Assembly: GCF_946478885.1 (NCBI RefSeq)
Contig: NZ_CAMLDX010000080.1
Span: 1 to 15,308 of the forward strand
Length of the DNA stretch: 15,308 nt
Reading direction: 5' to 3'
Source: an uncultured Bacillus sp.
Lineage (GTDB): Bacteria; Bacillota; Bacilli; Bacillales_B; DSM-18226
Shown: one piece after another, positions 7,192 to 15,308 of the stretch
Position numbering within the stretch: the stretch's first letter is position 1
How the letters are laid out: every line of letters begins with the position of its first letter
Program-made: the position numbers and the translations under genes
The notes under the pieces: generated by a model
Told to the model about the DNA's origin: nothing
The model's input: only the letters and a program-made list of their open reading frames with translations
The model's database searches: none

Positions 7192-7240
7192 ATTTGAATC
7201 AATAGTAAATCCAATTTATGCAGCATATAGGAGGAACACG

Positions 7241-8101
7241 ATGAATGAATTTAATCATAGGCTTGTTCATCTTCAACATTGTACAGGAGCAAGCTGGAAG
7301 CGTATTTTGACGATCCTTAAGAAAGACCCACGATTAGAATCCCTTTATGACGAGCAGTTAATTAAAGACAGCGTACCCTCTCCGGCAGCGGATACTATCC
7401 TGCGTGATTTACACTCCCCTGTGCTTTACAATACCATTGAGCAATATAAACAAACTGGGATCCGTGCTTTGACTGTTTTTGATCCTGAATATCCGGAGCA
7501 GCTTCGGGAAACGTATATGCCGCCATGGGTTCTTTATCTTAAAGGAAATATTGATTTACTAGGAAAAAAGCATCTCCTTGCTGTCGTCGGGTCAAGACAG
7601 GCAACGACATATGGCAAAAAAGCAATCGAATTGTTATTTCCCCTTTTAATTGAACACCATATCGTTATTGTCAGCGGCCTTGCTTCTGGTGTTGATGCGT
7701 GTGCCCACCAAACAGCCATACAGTTGGGCGGAGATACAATCGGCGTTATTGCAGGAGGATTTAATCACCTGTATCCGAAGGAAAATGTAGGTCTTGCATG
7801 TGAAATGATGAAACGCCATCTTATTGTATCTGAATACCCTATTCATATAAGACCGCAAAAATGGCAGTTTCCACTACGAAATCGTATTATTGCAGGCCTT
7901 TGCCATGGTACGCTGGTTGTGGAAGCTAAGCAAAGAAGCGGGTCCCTGATCACAGCGAATTATGCAGTTCAAGAGGGACGAGATGTATACGCTGTTCCCG
8001 GCCATATTCTTGGCTCGCATTCAACGGGAACCAATCAGTTGATTCAACAAGGAGCTAAACTGGTGATTTCTGCTGAGGACATTCTGGAAGAAATAATTTG
8101 A
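7241..8101 (+). CDS. dprA: DNA processing protein DprA (Smf)
   Basis: Binds single-stranded DNA taken up in natural transformation and loads RecA on it; present in many bacteria not known to be competent. The 286-residue protein has an N-terminal helical SAM-like part (about 1-75) and an extended Rossmann fold: VVGSRQATTYG at 115-125, SGLASGVDACAH at 145-156, FPLRNRIIAGL at 210-220, EAKQRSGSLITANYA at 228-242, and VPGH at 252-255. No C-terminal winged helix follows. The frame is open further upstream to 7166, but ATG at 7241 is preferred because AGGAGG (7229-7234) lies six bases before it and the resulting length fits the family. A 136-bp spacer with a hairpin separates it from sucD. Confidence 0.95.
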   Translation: MNEFNHRLVHLQHCTGASWKRILTILKKDPRLESLYDEQLIKDSVPSPAADTILRDLHSPVLYNTIEQYKQTGIRALTVFDPEYPEQLRETYMPPWVLYLKGNIDLLGKKHLLAVVGSRQATTYGKKAIELLFPLLIEHHIVIVSGLASGVDACAHQTAIQLGGDTIGVIAGGFNHLYPKENVGLACEMMKRHLIVSEYPIHIRPQKWQFPLRNRIIAGLCHGTLVVEAKQRSGSLITANYAVQEGRDVYAVPGHILGSHSTGTNQLIQQGAKLVISAEDILEEII

Positions 8102-8314
8102 GGGAAATGCATGAAGTGCTAAAAGCATAAATATTTTTGAATAAATGACTTTTTTCTTGTCTTTTCCATGACATTTCGGAGAATTTTCAGTAAAAAGGTT
8201 GAAATTGAGATGAATTTGGTATACATTTTGCAACATAAGTTTAGAGTTTTAAATGTTATTAGCAAAATTATAATTTGGGTTAAAAAGGATATTTTCGTCA
8301 ATATTTTAGATATA

Positions 8315-8329
8315 TTGAAACCGTTTTCT
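8315..8329 (+). promoter_or_regulatory. Full-consensus CcpA (cre) site upstream of topA
   Basis: TTGAAACCGTTTTCT matches WTGNAANCGNWNNCW at every specified position and is close to the strong form TGAAAGCGTTTTCA. It is centred about 77 bases before the predicted topA start point, and it also lies in the spacer of a weaker possible promoter (TTTAGA 8305-8310, TACAAT 8329-8334). Confidence 0.55.
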
Positions 8330-8362
8330 ACAATGAGAAGGATAATTGTTCCATTTTTTTGT

Positions 8363-8392
8363 TTGACAGATGGAGCGAAAATAGACAATAAT
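8363..8392 (+). promoter_or_regulatory. Sigma-A promoter of topA
   Basis: A perfect -35 TTGACA (8363-8368) and AATAAT (8387-8392; 5 of 6 to TATAAT) are separated by 18 bases. The predicted start point is near 8399, giving a leader of about 70 nt. Confidence 0.65.
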
Positions 8393-8468
8393 AATGGATA
8401 TTTTAAGTTGTGCAATAAAGAATGGAAAAATTAAGTGGATGAGTATCCCTCTTGAGGAGGATTATTGA

Positions 8469-10547
8469 ATGTCGGATTTTCTTGTGATCGTTGAATCGCC
8501 GGCGAAGGCTAAAACGATTGAGAAGTATTTAGGGAAAAAATATAAAGTTAAAGCTTCAATGGGACACGTGCGTGATTTACCAAAAAGCCAAATGGGTGTT
8601 GATATAGAAAATCATTTTGAACCGAAATATATTACCATTCGTGGAAAGGGACCAATTCTGAAGGAATTAAAAACTGCGGCAAAAAGAGCAAAAAAAATCT
8701 ATCTTGCTGCCGACCCCGATAGAGAGGGAGAAGCCATTGCTTGGCATTTAGCAAATAGTCTTGACATGGATATCGATTCCGAGTGTCGGGTAGTTTTTAA
8801 CGAAATTACTAAAGATGCCATTAAAGAATCCTTTAAGCATCCGCGTCCGATAAATAAGGATCTTGTAGATGCGCAACAGGCCCGCAGGGTACTGGATCGG
8901 CTTGTTGGATATAATATCAGTCCTTTATTTTGGAAGAAGGTTAAGAAAGGGCTGAGCGCCGGGAGAGTTCAATCTGTCGCTGTCCGGTTAATCATTGACA
9001 GAGAGAAGGAAATCAGGGAATTTATTCCGGAAGAATACTGGTCGATTAACGGAGAGTTTTTGAAGGGGGCAGAAAGCTTTGAAGCCTTATTCTACGGAAT
9101 TGATAAAGAAAAGGTTGAGTTAGCCACAGAAGACCAGGTTAAAGAAGTATTAAGTAAAATGGACGGAAACCGTTTCATTGTGGATTCCGTTTCAAAGAAA
9201 GAGAGACGGCGGAATCCTGCTGCTCCATTTACGACTTCTTCTTTACAGCAGGAAGCAGCCAGAAAGCTAAATTTCCGGGCAAAGAAAACGATGATGTTGG
9301 CCCAGCAGCTATATGAGGGGATTGATCTAGGAAAAGAAGGAACGGTAGGGTTGATTACGTATATGAGAACGGACTCTACCAGGATTTCTGATGTTGCCCG
9401 CGAAGAAGCTGCCGGATATATTGCCACAACATATGGAAAAGATTATGTTTTGCTGGACAAACGAAAGGAAAAGAAAAACAATAATGCACAGGATGCCCAT
9501 GAGGCGGTTAGACCTACCAGTACACTCCGTGAGCCCAATAGTTTGAAAGAATTTCTCTCGAGGGATCAATTAAGACTATACAAATTAATCTGGGAGAGGT
9601 TCGTAGCCAGTCAGATGGCTCCGGCGGTAATGGATACGATGAGTGTGGATCTGAAGAACGGTTCGGTTTACTTCAGGGCAGCAGGTTCAAAAATTAAGTT
9701 TCCTGGTTTTATGAAGGTATATGTTGAGGGAACTGATGACGGAGAAGAAGAAAAGAAGGATCGCCTTCTCCCGGATTTGCATGAGGGTGACGAAGTATTT
9801 AAAAAAGAAATAGATCCAAAGCAGCATTTTACCCAGCCGCCACCCCGCTATACAGAAGCACGTCTTGTGAAAACCCTCGAAGAGCTTGGGATAGGGCGTC
9901 CATCCACATTTGCTCCTACGCTGGACACGATCCAAAAAAGAGGCTATGTCGCTTTGGATAACAAACGTTTCATTCCAACAGAGCTTGGAGAGATTGTGAC
10001 AGAATTAATGTTCGAATTCTTCCCGGAAATTCTCAATGTGGAATTTACGGCCAAAATGGAGCAAGATCTGGATTATATTGAAGAAGGAAAAATCAATTGG
10101 GTACAGATTATTGACGACTTCTACCAGGGGTTTGGAAAGAAGCTTGAAATAGCAGAAAAGGAAATGCAACAGGTAGAAATTAAGGATGAACCGGCCGGGG
10201 AAGAGTGTGAGCAATGTGGGAGTCCAATGGTTTATAAGATGGGACGATATGGAAAATTTATGGCATGCAGCAATTTCCCGGATTGCAGAAATACAAAGGC
10301 CATTGTAAAAGAAATCGGCGTGAAATGTCCAAAATGTAAAGATGGTAATATAATTGAAAGAAAAAGTAAAAAACGCCGGATCTTTTATGGTTGTGATCAT
10401 TTTCCAGAGTGTGATTTTCTTTCCTGGGATAAACCGCTTCCTAGAAGCTGTCCAAAATGTGACTCTTTATTAGTGGAAAAGAAATTGAAAAAGGGAGTTC
10501 AGGTTCAGTGCTCTGAATGTGACTATAAAGAAGAACCTCAGGCATAA
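8469..10547 (+). CDS. topA: DNA topoisomerase I (type IA)
   Basis: Relaxes negative supercoils by passing DNA strands through a transient single-strand break. At 692 residues it is nearly the length of the B. subtilis enzyme. The N-terminal Toprim domain has Glu9 in [16 protein letters not shown] and the metal triad ADPDREGE (Asp82, Asp84, Glu86). The catalytic Tyr298 lies in [14 protein letters not shown]. The C-terminus has three four-cysteine zinc ribbons: Cys580/583/600/606, Cys620/623/642/648 and Cys661/664/681/684. The start is ATG at 8469, eight bases after GAGGAGG (8454-8460). It has its own promoter upstream and a terminator directly after the stop, so it is probably a single-gene transcript. 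Confidence 0.98.
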   Translation: MSDFLVIVESPAKAKTIEKYLGKKYKVKASMGHVRDLPKSQMGVDIENHFEPKYITIRGKGPILKELKTAAKRAKKIYLAADPDREGEAIAWHLANSLDMDIDSECRVVFNEITKDAIKESFKHPRPINKDLVDAQQARRVLDRLVGYNISPLFWKKVKKGLSAGRVQSVAVRLIIDREKEIREFIPEEYWSINGEFLKGAESFEALFYGIDKEKVELATEDQVKEVLSKMDGNRFIVDSVSKKERRRNPAAPFTTSSLQQEAARKLNFRAKKTMMLAQQLYEGIDLGKEGTVGLITYMRTDSTRISDVAREEAAGYIATTYGKDYVLLDKRKEKKNNNAQDAHEAVRPTSTLREPNSLKEFLSRDQLRLYKLIWERFVASQMAPAVMDTMSVDLKNGSVYFRAAGSKIKFPGFMKVYVEGTDDGEEEKKDRLLPDLHEGDEVFKKEIDPKQHFTQPPPRYTEARLVKTLEELGIGRPSTFAPTLDTIQKRGYVALDNKRFIPTELGEIVTELMFEFFPEILNVEFTAKMEQDLDYIEEGKINWVQIIDDFYQGFGKKLEIAEKEMQQVEIKDEPAGEECEQCGSPMVYKMGRYGKFMACSNFPDCRNTKAIVKEIGVKCPKCKDGNIIERKSKKRRIFYGCDHFPECDFLSWDKPLPRSCPKCDSLLVEKKLKKGVQVQCSECDYKEEPQA

Positions 10548-10549
10548 GG

Positions 10550-10573
10550 GTGAGCATCTTGCTCACTTTTTTT
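10550..10573 (+). terminator. Rho-independent terminator of topA
   Basis: GTGAGCA (10550-10556) pairs with TGCTCAC (10560-10566) around a 3-nt loop, followed by seven T (10567-10573). It starts three bases after the topA stop. Confidence 0.93.
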
Positions 10574-10684
10574 GCGGGAAGGAAAAGATTACAGATTTTC
10601 CGAACGAGCAAGCACATGCAGGGCACAGCCCGTCTTTGGATGCGGGAGTCTCAAAAGGAATTAACAAAAAATATACCTTTTATC

Positions 10685-10713
10685 TTTATTCTTTAAGACG
10701 AATCATGTACAAT
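10685..10713 (+). promoter_or_regulatory. Candidate sigma-A promoter of trmFO
   Basis: TACAAT (10708-10713; 5 of 6 to TATAAT) lies 17 bases after TTTATT (10685-10690), a weak -35. A second -10-like box, TATACT, is at 10731-10736 without a matching -35. A promoter is expected here because topA ends in a strong terminator and trmFO follows 235 bases later. Confidence 0.4.
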
Positions 10714-10808
10714 GCTCAAAGGGAGAAAATTATACTAGTATGAGTTATTGCATAATTTAATAAGCATGTGTAGATGAAACGAATATGTTTTTAGATGGAG
10801 GTTAATTC

Positions 10809-12116
10809 ATGGCAATGGAAACAGTGAATGTCATAGGTGCTGGACTTGCAGGAAGTGAAGCAGCTTGGCAGTTAGCAAAAAGGGGGGTAATGGTACGACT
10901 GTATGAGATGAGACCGGTCAGACAAACTCCGGCACACCATACGGATCAATTTGCTGAGCTGGTTTGCAGTAATTCCCTGCGGGCCAATACCTTAACGAAT
11001 GCAGTTGGTGTTTTAAAAGAAGAAATGCGTATTCTCGATTCGATTATTATTCAGTCTGCAGATGAGTGTGCCATTCCTGCAGGAGGAGCACTCGCAGTGG
11101 ACCGCCATGAATTCGCAGGACGTGTAACGGATAAATTAAAAAATCATCCGAATATTGATGTTATAAATGAAGAAGTAACAGAAATTCCGGATGGCATGAC
11201 GATTATCGCATCAGGACCGCTAACAAGCGAAAAGCTGTCAAGACGTATTATGGAGTTGATTGGTGAAGATTATCTCTACTTCTATGATGCAGCGGCTCCG
11301 ATTATTGAGAAAAGCAGTATTGATATGAATAAAGTGTATTTAAAGTCACGCTATGATAAGGGAGAAGCAGCCTACCTGAATTGTCCGATGACTGAAGAAG
11401 AATTTAATCGTTTCTATGATGCCCTGATTACAGCTGAAACGGCGGAACTGAAAGAATTTGAAAAAGAGGTATATTTTGAAGGATGTATGCCGATAGAAGT
11501 AATGGCAAAACGTGGCAAAAAAACGATGCTTTTTGGACCGATGAAGCCGGTAGGTCTTGAGGATCCAAGAACAGGAAAAAGGCCGTTTGCGGTTGTACAG
11601 CTGCGCCAGGATAATGTAGCAGGGACATTATATAATATTGTCGGGTTTCAAACGCATTTGAAATGGGGGGCACAAAAAGACGTATTCCAGCTGATTCCTG
11701 GTTTGGAGCATGCCGAAATTGTCCGTTACGGTGTAATGCACAGAAACACATTTATCAATTCTCCAAAATCACTAAAGGCTACGTACCAATTGAATAAAGA
11801 AGAACGAGTGTTTTTTGCCGGACAAATGACTGGTGTGGAAGGCTATGTTGAGTCTGCAGCCAGCGGATTAATAGCCGGAATAAATGCTGCTCGACTTATT
11901 CAGGGGAAGGAGCCGCTTGTGTTTCCTTCAGAAACATCCATTGGGAGCATGGCTAAATATATTACGACTGCAGATGCGAAGCATTTTCAGCCGATGAATG
12001 CCAACTTTGGCTTGTTTCCTGAGCTACCAACCAAAATAAAAGGGAAGCAGGAACGAAATGAACGGCATGCTAATCGGGCATTGGATACAATTCAGAAATT
12101 TGCGAACAGTATGTAA
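10809..12116 (+). CDS. trmFO: Methylenetetrahydrofolate-tRNA (uracil-5-)-methyltransferase TrmFO (formerly Gid)
   Basis: Folate- and FAD-dependent enzyme that makes 5-methyluridine at position 54 in the T-loop of tRNA, using methylene-THF as carbon source. It has 435 residues, as in B. subtilis. The N-terminal FAD dinucleotide-binding motif is [12 protein letters not shown] (8-19). The two conserved cysteines studied in the B. subtilis enzyme are present: Cys53 in [10 protein letters not shown] and Cys226 in [11 protein letters not shown]. The C-terminal [16 protein letters not shown] segment completes the flavin site. The start is ATG at 10809, seven bases after GGAGG (10797-10801). It leads the trmFO-xerC-hslV-hslU-codY series, an order conserved in Bacillus. 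Confidence 0.97.
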   Translation: MAMETVNVIGAGLAGSEAAWQLAKRGVMVRLYEMRPVRQTPAHHTDQFAELVCSNSLRANTLTNAVGVLKEEMRILDSIIIQSADECAIPAGGALAVDRHEFAGRVTDKLKNHPNIDVINEEVTEIPDGMTIIASGPLTSEKLSRRIMELIGEDYLYFYDAAAPIIEKSSIDMNKVYLKSRYDKGEAAYLNCPMTEEEFNRFYDALITAETAELKEFEKEVYFEGCMPIEVMAKRGKKTMLFGPMKPVGLEDPRTGKRPFAVVQLRQDNVAGTLYNIVGFQTHLKWGAQKDVFQLIPGLEHAEIVRYGVMHRNTFINSPKSLKATYQLNKEERVFFAGQMTGVEGYVESAASGLIAGINAARLIQGKEPLVFPSETSIGSMAKYITTADAKHFQPMNANFGLFPELPTKIKGKQERNERHANRALDTIQKFANSM

Positions 12117-12121
12117 TCTTG

Positions 12122-12151
12122 TTGTGGCAATCTCTTTAATTATGTTATGAT
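12122..12151 (+). promoter_or_regulatory. Candidate sigma-A promoter of xerC-hslVU
   Basis: TTGTGG (12122-12127) and TATGAT (12146-12151; 5 of 6 to TATAAT) are 18 bases apart, placing a start point near 12158, about 20 bases before xerC. The -35 is weak. There is no terminator between trmFO and xerC, so read-through is also likely. Confidence 0.4.
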
Positions 12152-12177
12152 AATGGTATCATGTGGAGGGAGTTCAA

Positions 12178-13080
12178 GTGAAAAAAGATGTGAACGAATC
12201 GTTAAAATTATTTATTGAATATTTGCAGATTGAAAAAAATTATTCACAGTATACAATTGAATCTTATCTGCATGATATCCAAGAATTTTATATGTTCATG
12301 AATGAGCAAGGAATTAGCGGACTTAAAGAGGTGACCTATGCAGATATCAGGATATTCTTAACAAAACTGTATCATAAAAAGCTGTCAAGAAAAACAGTGG
12401 CGAGAAAAATATCCAGTTTACGAAGTTTTTATACTTTTTTGCTTAGGGAAAAACAAATTGAAGATAGTCCATTTTCCCTCGTGACCATGCCCAAAATAGA
12501 AAAAAGACTGCCTGATTTTTTTTATGACGATGAAATGAAGCAACTGTTTGCGGCATGCAAAACGGACACGCCGTTAGGCTTGAGAAATGCTGCTTTGCTG
12601 GAATTATTGTATGCAACCGGGATTCGTGTAGGTGAATGCAGTCAATTGCGTTTAAAAGATGTGGATTTCTTTCTCTCAACTATTCTTGTTCATGGAAAAG
12701 GGCAAAAAGACAGATATGTCCCCTTTGGAACATTCGCACATAAAGCTCTTGAAAAATACATCCAGTTTGGTCGTAGTGAATTAATAAAAAATCAGGATTC
12801 GCATGATTATCTATTTCTTAATTTTCGCGGAGGCCCTTTAACCTCTAGAGGGATAAGAATGATTTTAAATAAATTGATTGAGGAATCATCATTGGAAGGA
12901 AAGATACATCCTCATATGCTTCGTCATACTTTTGCTACACATCTGCTTGAGAATGGGGCGGACATGAGAACGGTTCAAGAATTATTAGGGCATGCGAGTC
13001 TTTCTTCAACGCAGGTCTATACGCATGTAACGAATGAATATTTAAGAAGATCCTACATGAACCATCACCCCAGAGCATGA
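12178..13080 (+). CDS. xerC: Tyrosine recombinase XerC (CodV)
   Basis: Site-specific recombinase that works with XerD at the dif site to resolve chromosome dimers. The 300-residue protein has an N-terminal SAM-like core-binding domain (about 8-95, including YLQIEKNYSQYTIESY) and a C-terminal catalytic domain. All six active-site residues are seen: Arg150 (ATGIRVGEC), Lys174 (HGKGQKDR), His246 and Arg249 (HPHMLRHTFATH), His272 (LLGHASLSSTQ) and nucleophile Tyr281 (VYTHV). The frame is open to a GTG at 12163, but GTG at 12178 is preferred because GGAGGGAG (12165-12172) lies five bases before it and the length fits the family. In B. subtilis this gene is codV, first gene of the codV-clpQ-clpY-codY operon; the same order is seen here. 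No att-like or integron context is present, so it is the housekeeping recombinase. Confidence 0.96.
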   Translation: MKKDVNESLKLFIEYLQIEKNYSQYTIESYLHDIQEFYMFMNEQGISGLKEVTYADIRIFLTKLYHKKLSRKTVARKISSLRSFYTFLLREKQIEDSPFSLVTMPKIEKRLPDFFYDDEMKQLFAACKTDTPLGLRNAALLELLYATGIRVGECSQLRLKDVDFFLSTILVHGKGQKDRYVPFGTFAHKALEKYIQFGRSELIKNQDSHDYLFLNFRGGPLTSRGIRMILNKLIEESSLEGKIHPHMLRHTFATHLLENGADMRTVQELLGHASLSSTQVYTHVTNEYLRRSYMNHHPRA

Positions 13081-13198
13081 TAAAGGCGGAAGCGCATATA
13101 CAAATAATAATTGAAGTTTTATACATAGCAGGGCACAAAAGGTATGAGTACGTGTTAAATAGAGTATAAATAAATGTTCAGCAAAAGGAGGAGCTTTG

Positions 13199-13741
13199 AT
13201 GGGTCAATTTCATGCAACCACGATTTTTGCGATTCAACATGATGGAAAATGCGCCATGGCCGGTGATGGTCAGGTGACAATGGGAAATGCAGTTGTGATG
13301 AAACATACTGCAAGAAAAGTAAGAAAGTTATTTAATGGTAAAGTAATCGCTGGTTTTGCCGGCTCTGTTGCGGATGCATTTACACTATTTGAATTGTTTG
13401 AAGGAAAGCTTGAAGAATATAATGGCAATTTGCAGCGTGCAGCGGTAGAGTTAGCAAAACTTTGGAGAAGCGATAAAGTACTACGACAGCTTGAAGCAAT
13501 GCTCATCGTGATGGATGTGAACAATCTTTTGTTAATTTCAGGAACAGGAGAAGTCATTGAGCCGGATGATGGAATATTAACGATTGGATCAGGTGGAAAT
13601 TATGCGCTGGCCGCAGGGCGGTCGTTGAAAAAATTCGCAGGTGATCATTTGTCGGCAAAAGAAATTGCAAAAGCTTCCCTTGAAATTGCTTCTGAAATTT
13701 GTGTTTATACAAACAATAATATCATTGTGGAAGAATTATAG
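13199..13741 (+). CDS. hslV: ATP-dependent protease subunit HslV (ClpQ/CodW)
   Basis: Proteolytic subunit of the two-component HslUV protease; it forms the double-ring peptidase chamber in the cytoplasm. The 180-residue protein has the family features: TTIFAI near the N-terminus, [32 protein letters not shown], and [25 protein letters not shown]. By alignment with E. coli HslV, Thr7 corresponds to catalytic Thr1, with Asp23 and Lys40 as partners, so a six-residue leader (MGQFHA) should be removed. B. subtilis CodW was reported to use an N-terminal serine, which is absent here. The start is taken as ATG at 13199 (AAAGGAGGAG at 13184-13193, five bases away); a TTG three bases earlier is also in frame. 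It lies 118 bases after xerC and 18 before hslU. Confidence 0.95.
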   Translation: MGQFHATTIFAIQHDGKCAMAGDGQVTMGNAVVMKHTARKVRKLFNGKVIAGFAGSVADAFTLFELFEGKLEEYNGNLQRAAVELAKLWRSDKVLRQLEAMLIVMDVNNLLLISGTGEVIEPDDGILTIGSGGNYALAAGRSLKKFAGDHLSAKEIAKASLEIASEICVYTNNNIIVEEL

Positions 13742-13759
13742 AGGGAGGTTTCGCTCGTT

Positions 13760-15166
13760 ATGTCAAAGATAAATTTAACTCCTAAACAAATTGTGGAGCG
13801 TCTTGATCAGTATATTATCGGACAGAAGGATGCAAAAAAGGCTGTGGCAGTAGCACTCCGTAATCGTTATCGCAGAAATTTGCTTGATGAAAAAATTCGC
13901 GATGAAATAAGTCCAAAAAATATTTTAATGATTGGACCAACTGGTGTCGGGAAGACCGAAATTGCTCGCAGAATTGCCAAATTGGTAAATGCCCCTTTTG
14001 TAAAAGTAGAGGCAACAAAATTTACGGAAGTTGGTTATGTAGGACGTGATGTAGAATCCATGGTCAGGGACCTTGTGGAAACATCTGTCAGGTTAGTAAA
14101 GGAAGAGAAAATGCTAAGCGTGAAAGAACTTGCTGAGGCAAATGCCAATCGCCGCTTAGTAGAATTACTTGTGCCTTCCAATAAAAAATCTGCTGCTATC
14201 AAAAATCCATTGGAAATGCTTTTTGGAGGCGGGAGCAGTCAGGAAAATCAGGAAAACAGCTCATCTGATGATCATCAGAAACAGGAAGAAAAACAAAAAA
14301 TCATAAAGACAAAACTTTCATTAGGTGAATTAGAAGATGAAATGGTGACGGTTGAAGTAGAAGAACAGCAGCCTTCTATGTTCGATATGTTGCAAGGTTC
14401 AGGGATGGAGCAAATGGGACTCAATATGCAGGATATGCTGGGAAACCTGATGCCAAAACGACGTAAAAAACGCAGGCTGACAGTTCGGGAAGCAAGGAAA
14501 ATCCTCGCCCAAGAAGAAGCGCAAAAGCTGATTGATATGGATGAAGTAACACAGGAGGCTGTATCCAGAGCTGAACAATCGGGTATTATTTTTATCGATG
14601 AGATTGATAAAATTGCCAGCAAAAACAGCGGTAGCTCTTCAACGGATGTCTCTCGTGAGGGAGTGCAACGGGATATCCTGCCGGTTGTAGAAGGTTCAAC
14701 TGTTGGGACGAAATACGGTTATGTAAAAACTGATCATATCTTGTTTATTGCGGCGGGGGCGTTTCATATTGCAAAGCCTTCTGATCTTATACCTGAATTG
14801 CAGGGAAGATTTCCAATTCGTGTTGAATTAACAAAATTAACAACCGATGATTTTGTGAAAATTTTAATTGAACCTGATAATGCTTTGATTAAACAATATC
14901 AGGCTTTATTAGCAACAGAAGGTATACAAATTGAATTTTCTGACGATGCTATAAACAAGATCGCAGAAATCGCTTTTGAGGTGAACCAAAATACAGATAA
15001 TATCGGGGCAAGAAGACTCCACACGATTCTAGAAAGACTGTTGGAGGATTTATCCTTTGAGGCTCCAGAGATTACTCTGGAAAAAATCGTCATTACCCCT
15101 CAGTATGTAGAAGAAAAATTAGGAGCAATCTCCAAAAATAAAGATTTAAGCCAATTTATTTTATAA
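13760..15166 (+). CDS. hslU: HslUV ATPase subunit HslU (ClpY/CodX)
   Basis: AAA+ unfoldase that feeds substrates into HslV. At 468 residues it is slightly longer than E. coli HslU. Walker A is GPTGVGKTE with Lys65, the pore loop is GYVG at 92-95, Walker B is IIFIDEID at 276-283, and the sensor-2 arginine is in GARR at 416-419. The I-domain, between about 108 and 245, contains a polar low-complexity stretch at 155-182 rich in Ser, Gln, Glu and Asn, and a basic KRRKKRR at 233-239. The C-terminus DLSQFIL is the tail that inserts into HslV. The start is ATG at 13760, eleven bases after GGGAGG (13743-13748). It follows hslV by 18 bases in the same operon. Confidence 0.97.
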   Translation: MSKINLTPKQIVERLDQYIIGQKDAKKAVAVALRNRYRRNLLDEKIRDEISPKNILMIGPTGVGKTEIARRIAKLVNAPFVKVEATKFTEVGYVGRDVESMVRDLVETSVRLVKEEKMLSVKELAEANANRRLVELLVPSNKKSAAIKNPLEMLFGGGSSQENQENSSSDDHQKQEEKQKIIKTKLSLGELEDEMVTVEVEEQQPSMFDMLQGSGMEQMGLNMQDMLGNLMPKRRKKRRLTVREARKILAQEEAQKLIDMDEVTQEAVSRAEQSGIIFIDEIDKIASKNSGSSSTDVSREGVQRDILPVVEGSTVGTKYGYVKTDHILFIAAGAFHIAKPSDLIPELQGRFPIRVELTKLTTDDFVKILIEPDNALIKQYQALLATEGIQIEFSDDAINKIAEIAFEVNQNTDNIGARRLHTILERLLEDLSFEAPEITLEKIVITPQYVEEKLGAISKNKDLSQFIL

Positions 15167-15223
15167 TTTGAGTGAAAGATAAAAAATTTTTGAAAAAAGC
15201 TACAATTTAACCTGAATAAGATA

Positions 15224-15229
15224 TATAAT
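15224..15229 (+). promoter_or_regulatory. Candidate -10 box upstream of codY
   Basis: TATAAT is a perfect -10 hexamer, placing a start point near 15236, about 26 bases before codY. No good -35 lies 16-18 bases upstream (TACAAT at 15201-15206). A CodY-box-like sequence, AAATTTTTGAAAAAA (15184-15198), has 4 mismatches in 15 to AATTTTCWGAAAATT. In B. subtilis codY is also transcribed by read-through from codV. Confidence 0.35.
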
Positions 15230-15261
15230 ATCATGGGCTTTAGAAATAGGAGGAAAAAGGA

Positions 15262-15308
15262 ATGGATTTACTATCAAAAACAAGAAAGATTAATGCAATG
15301 CTGCAAAA
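15262..15308 (+). CDS. codY: GTP- and isoleucine-sensing global regulator CodY, first 15 codons
   Basis: ATG at 15262 lies eight bases after AGGAGG (15248-15253) and encodes MDLLSKTRKINAMLQ before the window ends. This closely matches the CodY N-terminus (MALLQKTRIINSMLQ in B. subtilis as I recall it). CodY represses stationary-phase and nitrogen-metabolism genes when branched-chain amino acids and GTP are plentiful. Its place right after hslU is the conserved Bacillus order. Only the first helix of the GAF domain is visible. Confidence 0.9.
   Translation, partial: MDLLSKTRKINAMLQ

Larger units (their letters stand above)
8102..8468. other. 367-bp AT-rich regulatory region before topA
   Basis: No credible gene is seen: an 88-codon frame at 8168-8434 has no ribosome binding site, a lysine/isoleucine-rich composition and no family resemblance. 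The region holds a full-consensus cre site (8315-8329), a sigma-A promoter (8363-8392), and other -10-like boxes at 8269-8274 (TATAAT) and 8329-8334 (TACAAT, with TTTAGA 18 bases upstream). The end of the dprA transcript is unclear; the only stem near its stop is a 5-bp GTGCT/AGCAT hairpin at 8116-8128. Confidence 0.6.

Noticed and set aside
7194..7222. TTGAAT-17-TATGCA as a dprA promoter
   Set aside because: Only 4 of 6 and 3 of 6 matches; too weak to list although the spacing is right.
8265..8276. 12-bp palindrome AAATTATAATTT containing a TATAAT
   Set aside because: Short AT palindromes are expected in this base composition and no -35 accompanies the TATAAT.
8119..8415. 98-codon minus-strand frame in the topA leader
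   Set aside because: No ribosome binding site on the minus strand, and its composition only reflects AT-rich DNA.
8168..8434. 88-codon frame before topA
   Set aside because: No ribosome binding site, composition typical of AT-rich non-coding DNA, and it contains the cre site and topA promoter.
10519..10743. 74-codon frame from the end of topA into the trmFO leader
   Set aside because: Starts inside topA without a ribosome binding site and crosses the topA terminator.
12178..13080. Tyrosine recombinase as a sign of an integrative element
   Set aside because: Its sequence and its place before hslV-hslU-codY identify the housekeeping XerC; no att repeats or cargo genes are present.

Overview
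The window looks like core chromosome of a low-GC Gram-positive of the Bacillaceae. Evidence is the gene order (rplS, lepB, rbgA, rnhB, ylqG, ylqH, sucC, sucD, dprA, topA, trmFO, xerC, hslV, hslU, codY), the AT-rich intergenic DNA, strong AGGAGG-type ribosome binding sites, frequent GTG and TTG starts, and protein sequences close to the Bacillus subtilis and Bacillus cereus orthologs as I recall them. All genes are on the + strand. The species cannot be named from this. The order matches the B. subtilis rplS-to-codY segment, except for a signal peptidase I gene between rplS and rbgA, as in other Bacillus lineages.

Layout: (1) 1-233, the end of ribosomal protein L19, closed by a strong terminator. 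(2) 412-1852, lepB and rbgA, probably one transcript, ending in a strong hairpin terminator at about 1869-1903. (3) 1934-2698, rnhB, followed by a 453-bp gene-free stretch with a REP-like inverted repeat and a possible insertion-sequence scar. (4) 3152-4812, ylqG and ylqH, overlapping genes that resemble soluble pieces of the flagellar FliK/FlhB specificity switch. (5) 5026-7104, sucC-sucD (succinyl-CoA synthetase), with a good sigma-A promoter overlapped by a near-consensus CcpA site. (6) 7105-7240, a 15-bp hairpin and a C-rich tract, then dprA at 7241-8101. (7) A 367-bp AT-rich leader with a full-consensus CcpA (cre) site and a sigma-A promoter, then topA at 8469-10547 and its terminator. 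(8) 10809-15166, trmFO, xerC, hslV and hslU, followed by the first codons of codY.

Functionally this is a housekeeping block: translation and 50S assembly (L19, RbgA, TrmFO), protein secretion (LepB), genome maintenance (RnhB, TopA, DprA, XerC), the TCA cycle (SucCD), regulated proteolysis (HslUV) and nutrient sensing (CodY). RnhB and TopA both counter R-loops.

I found no defence system, prophage, CRISPR array, RNA gene or intact mobile element, and nothing that is clearly a new system. The observations most worth checking are regulatory: the cre matches before topA and sucCD, the hairpin plus C-rich leader before dprA, and the REP-like element before ylqG. The YlqG/YlqH pair is the least understood protein content.
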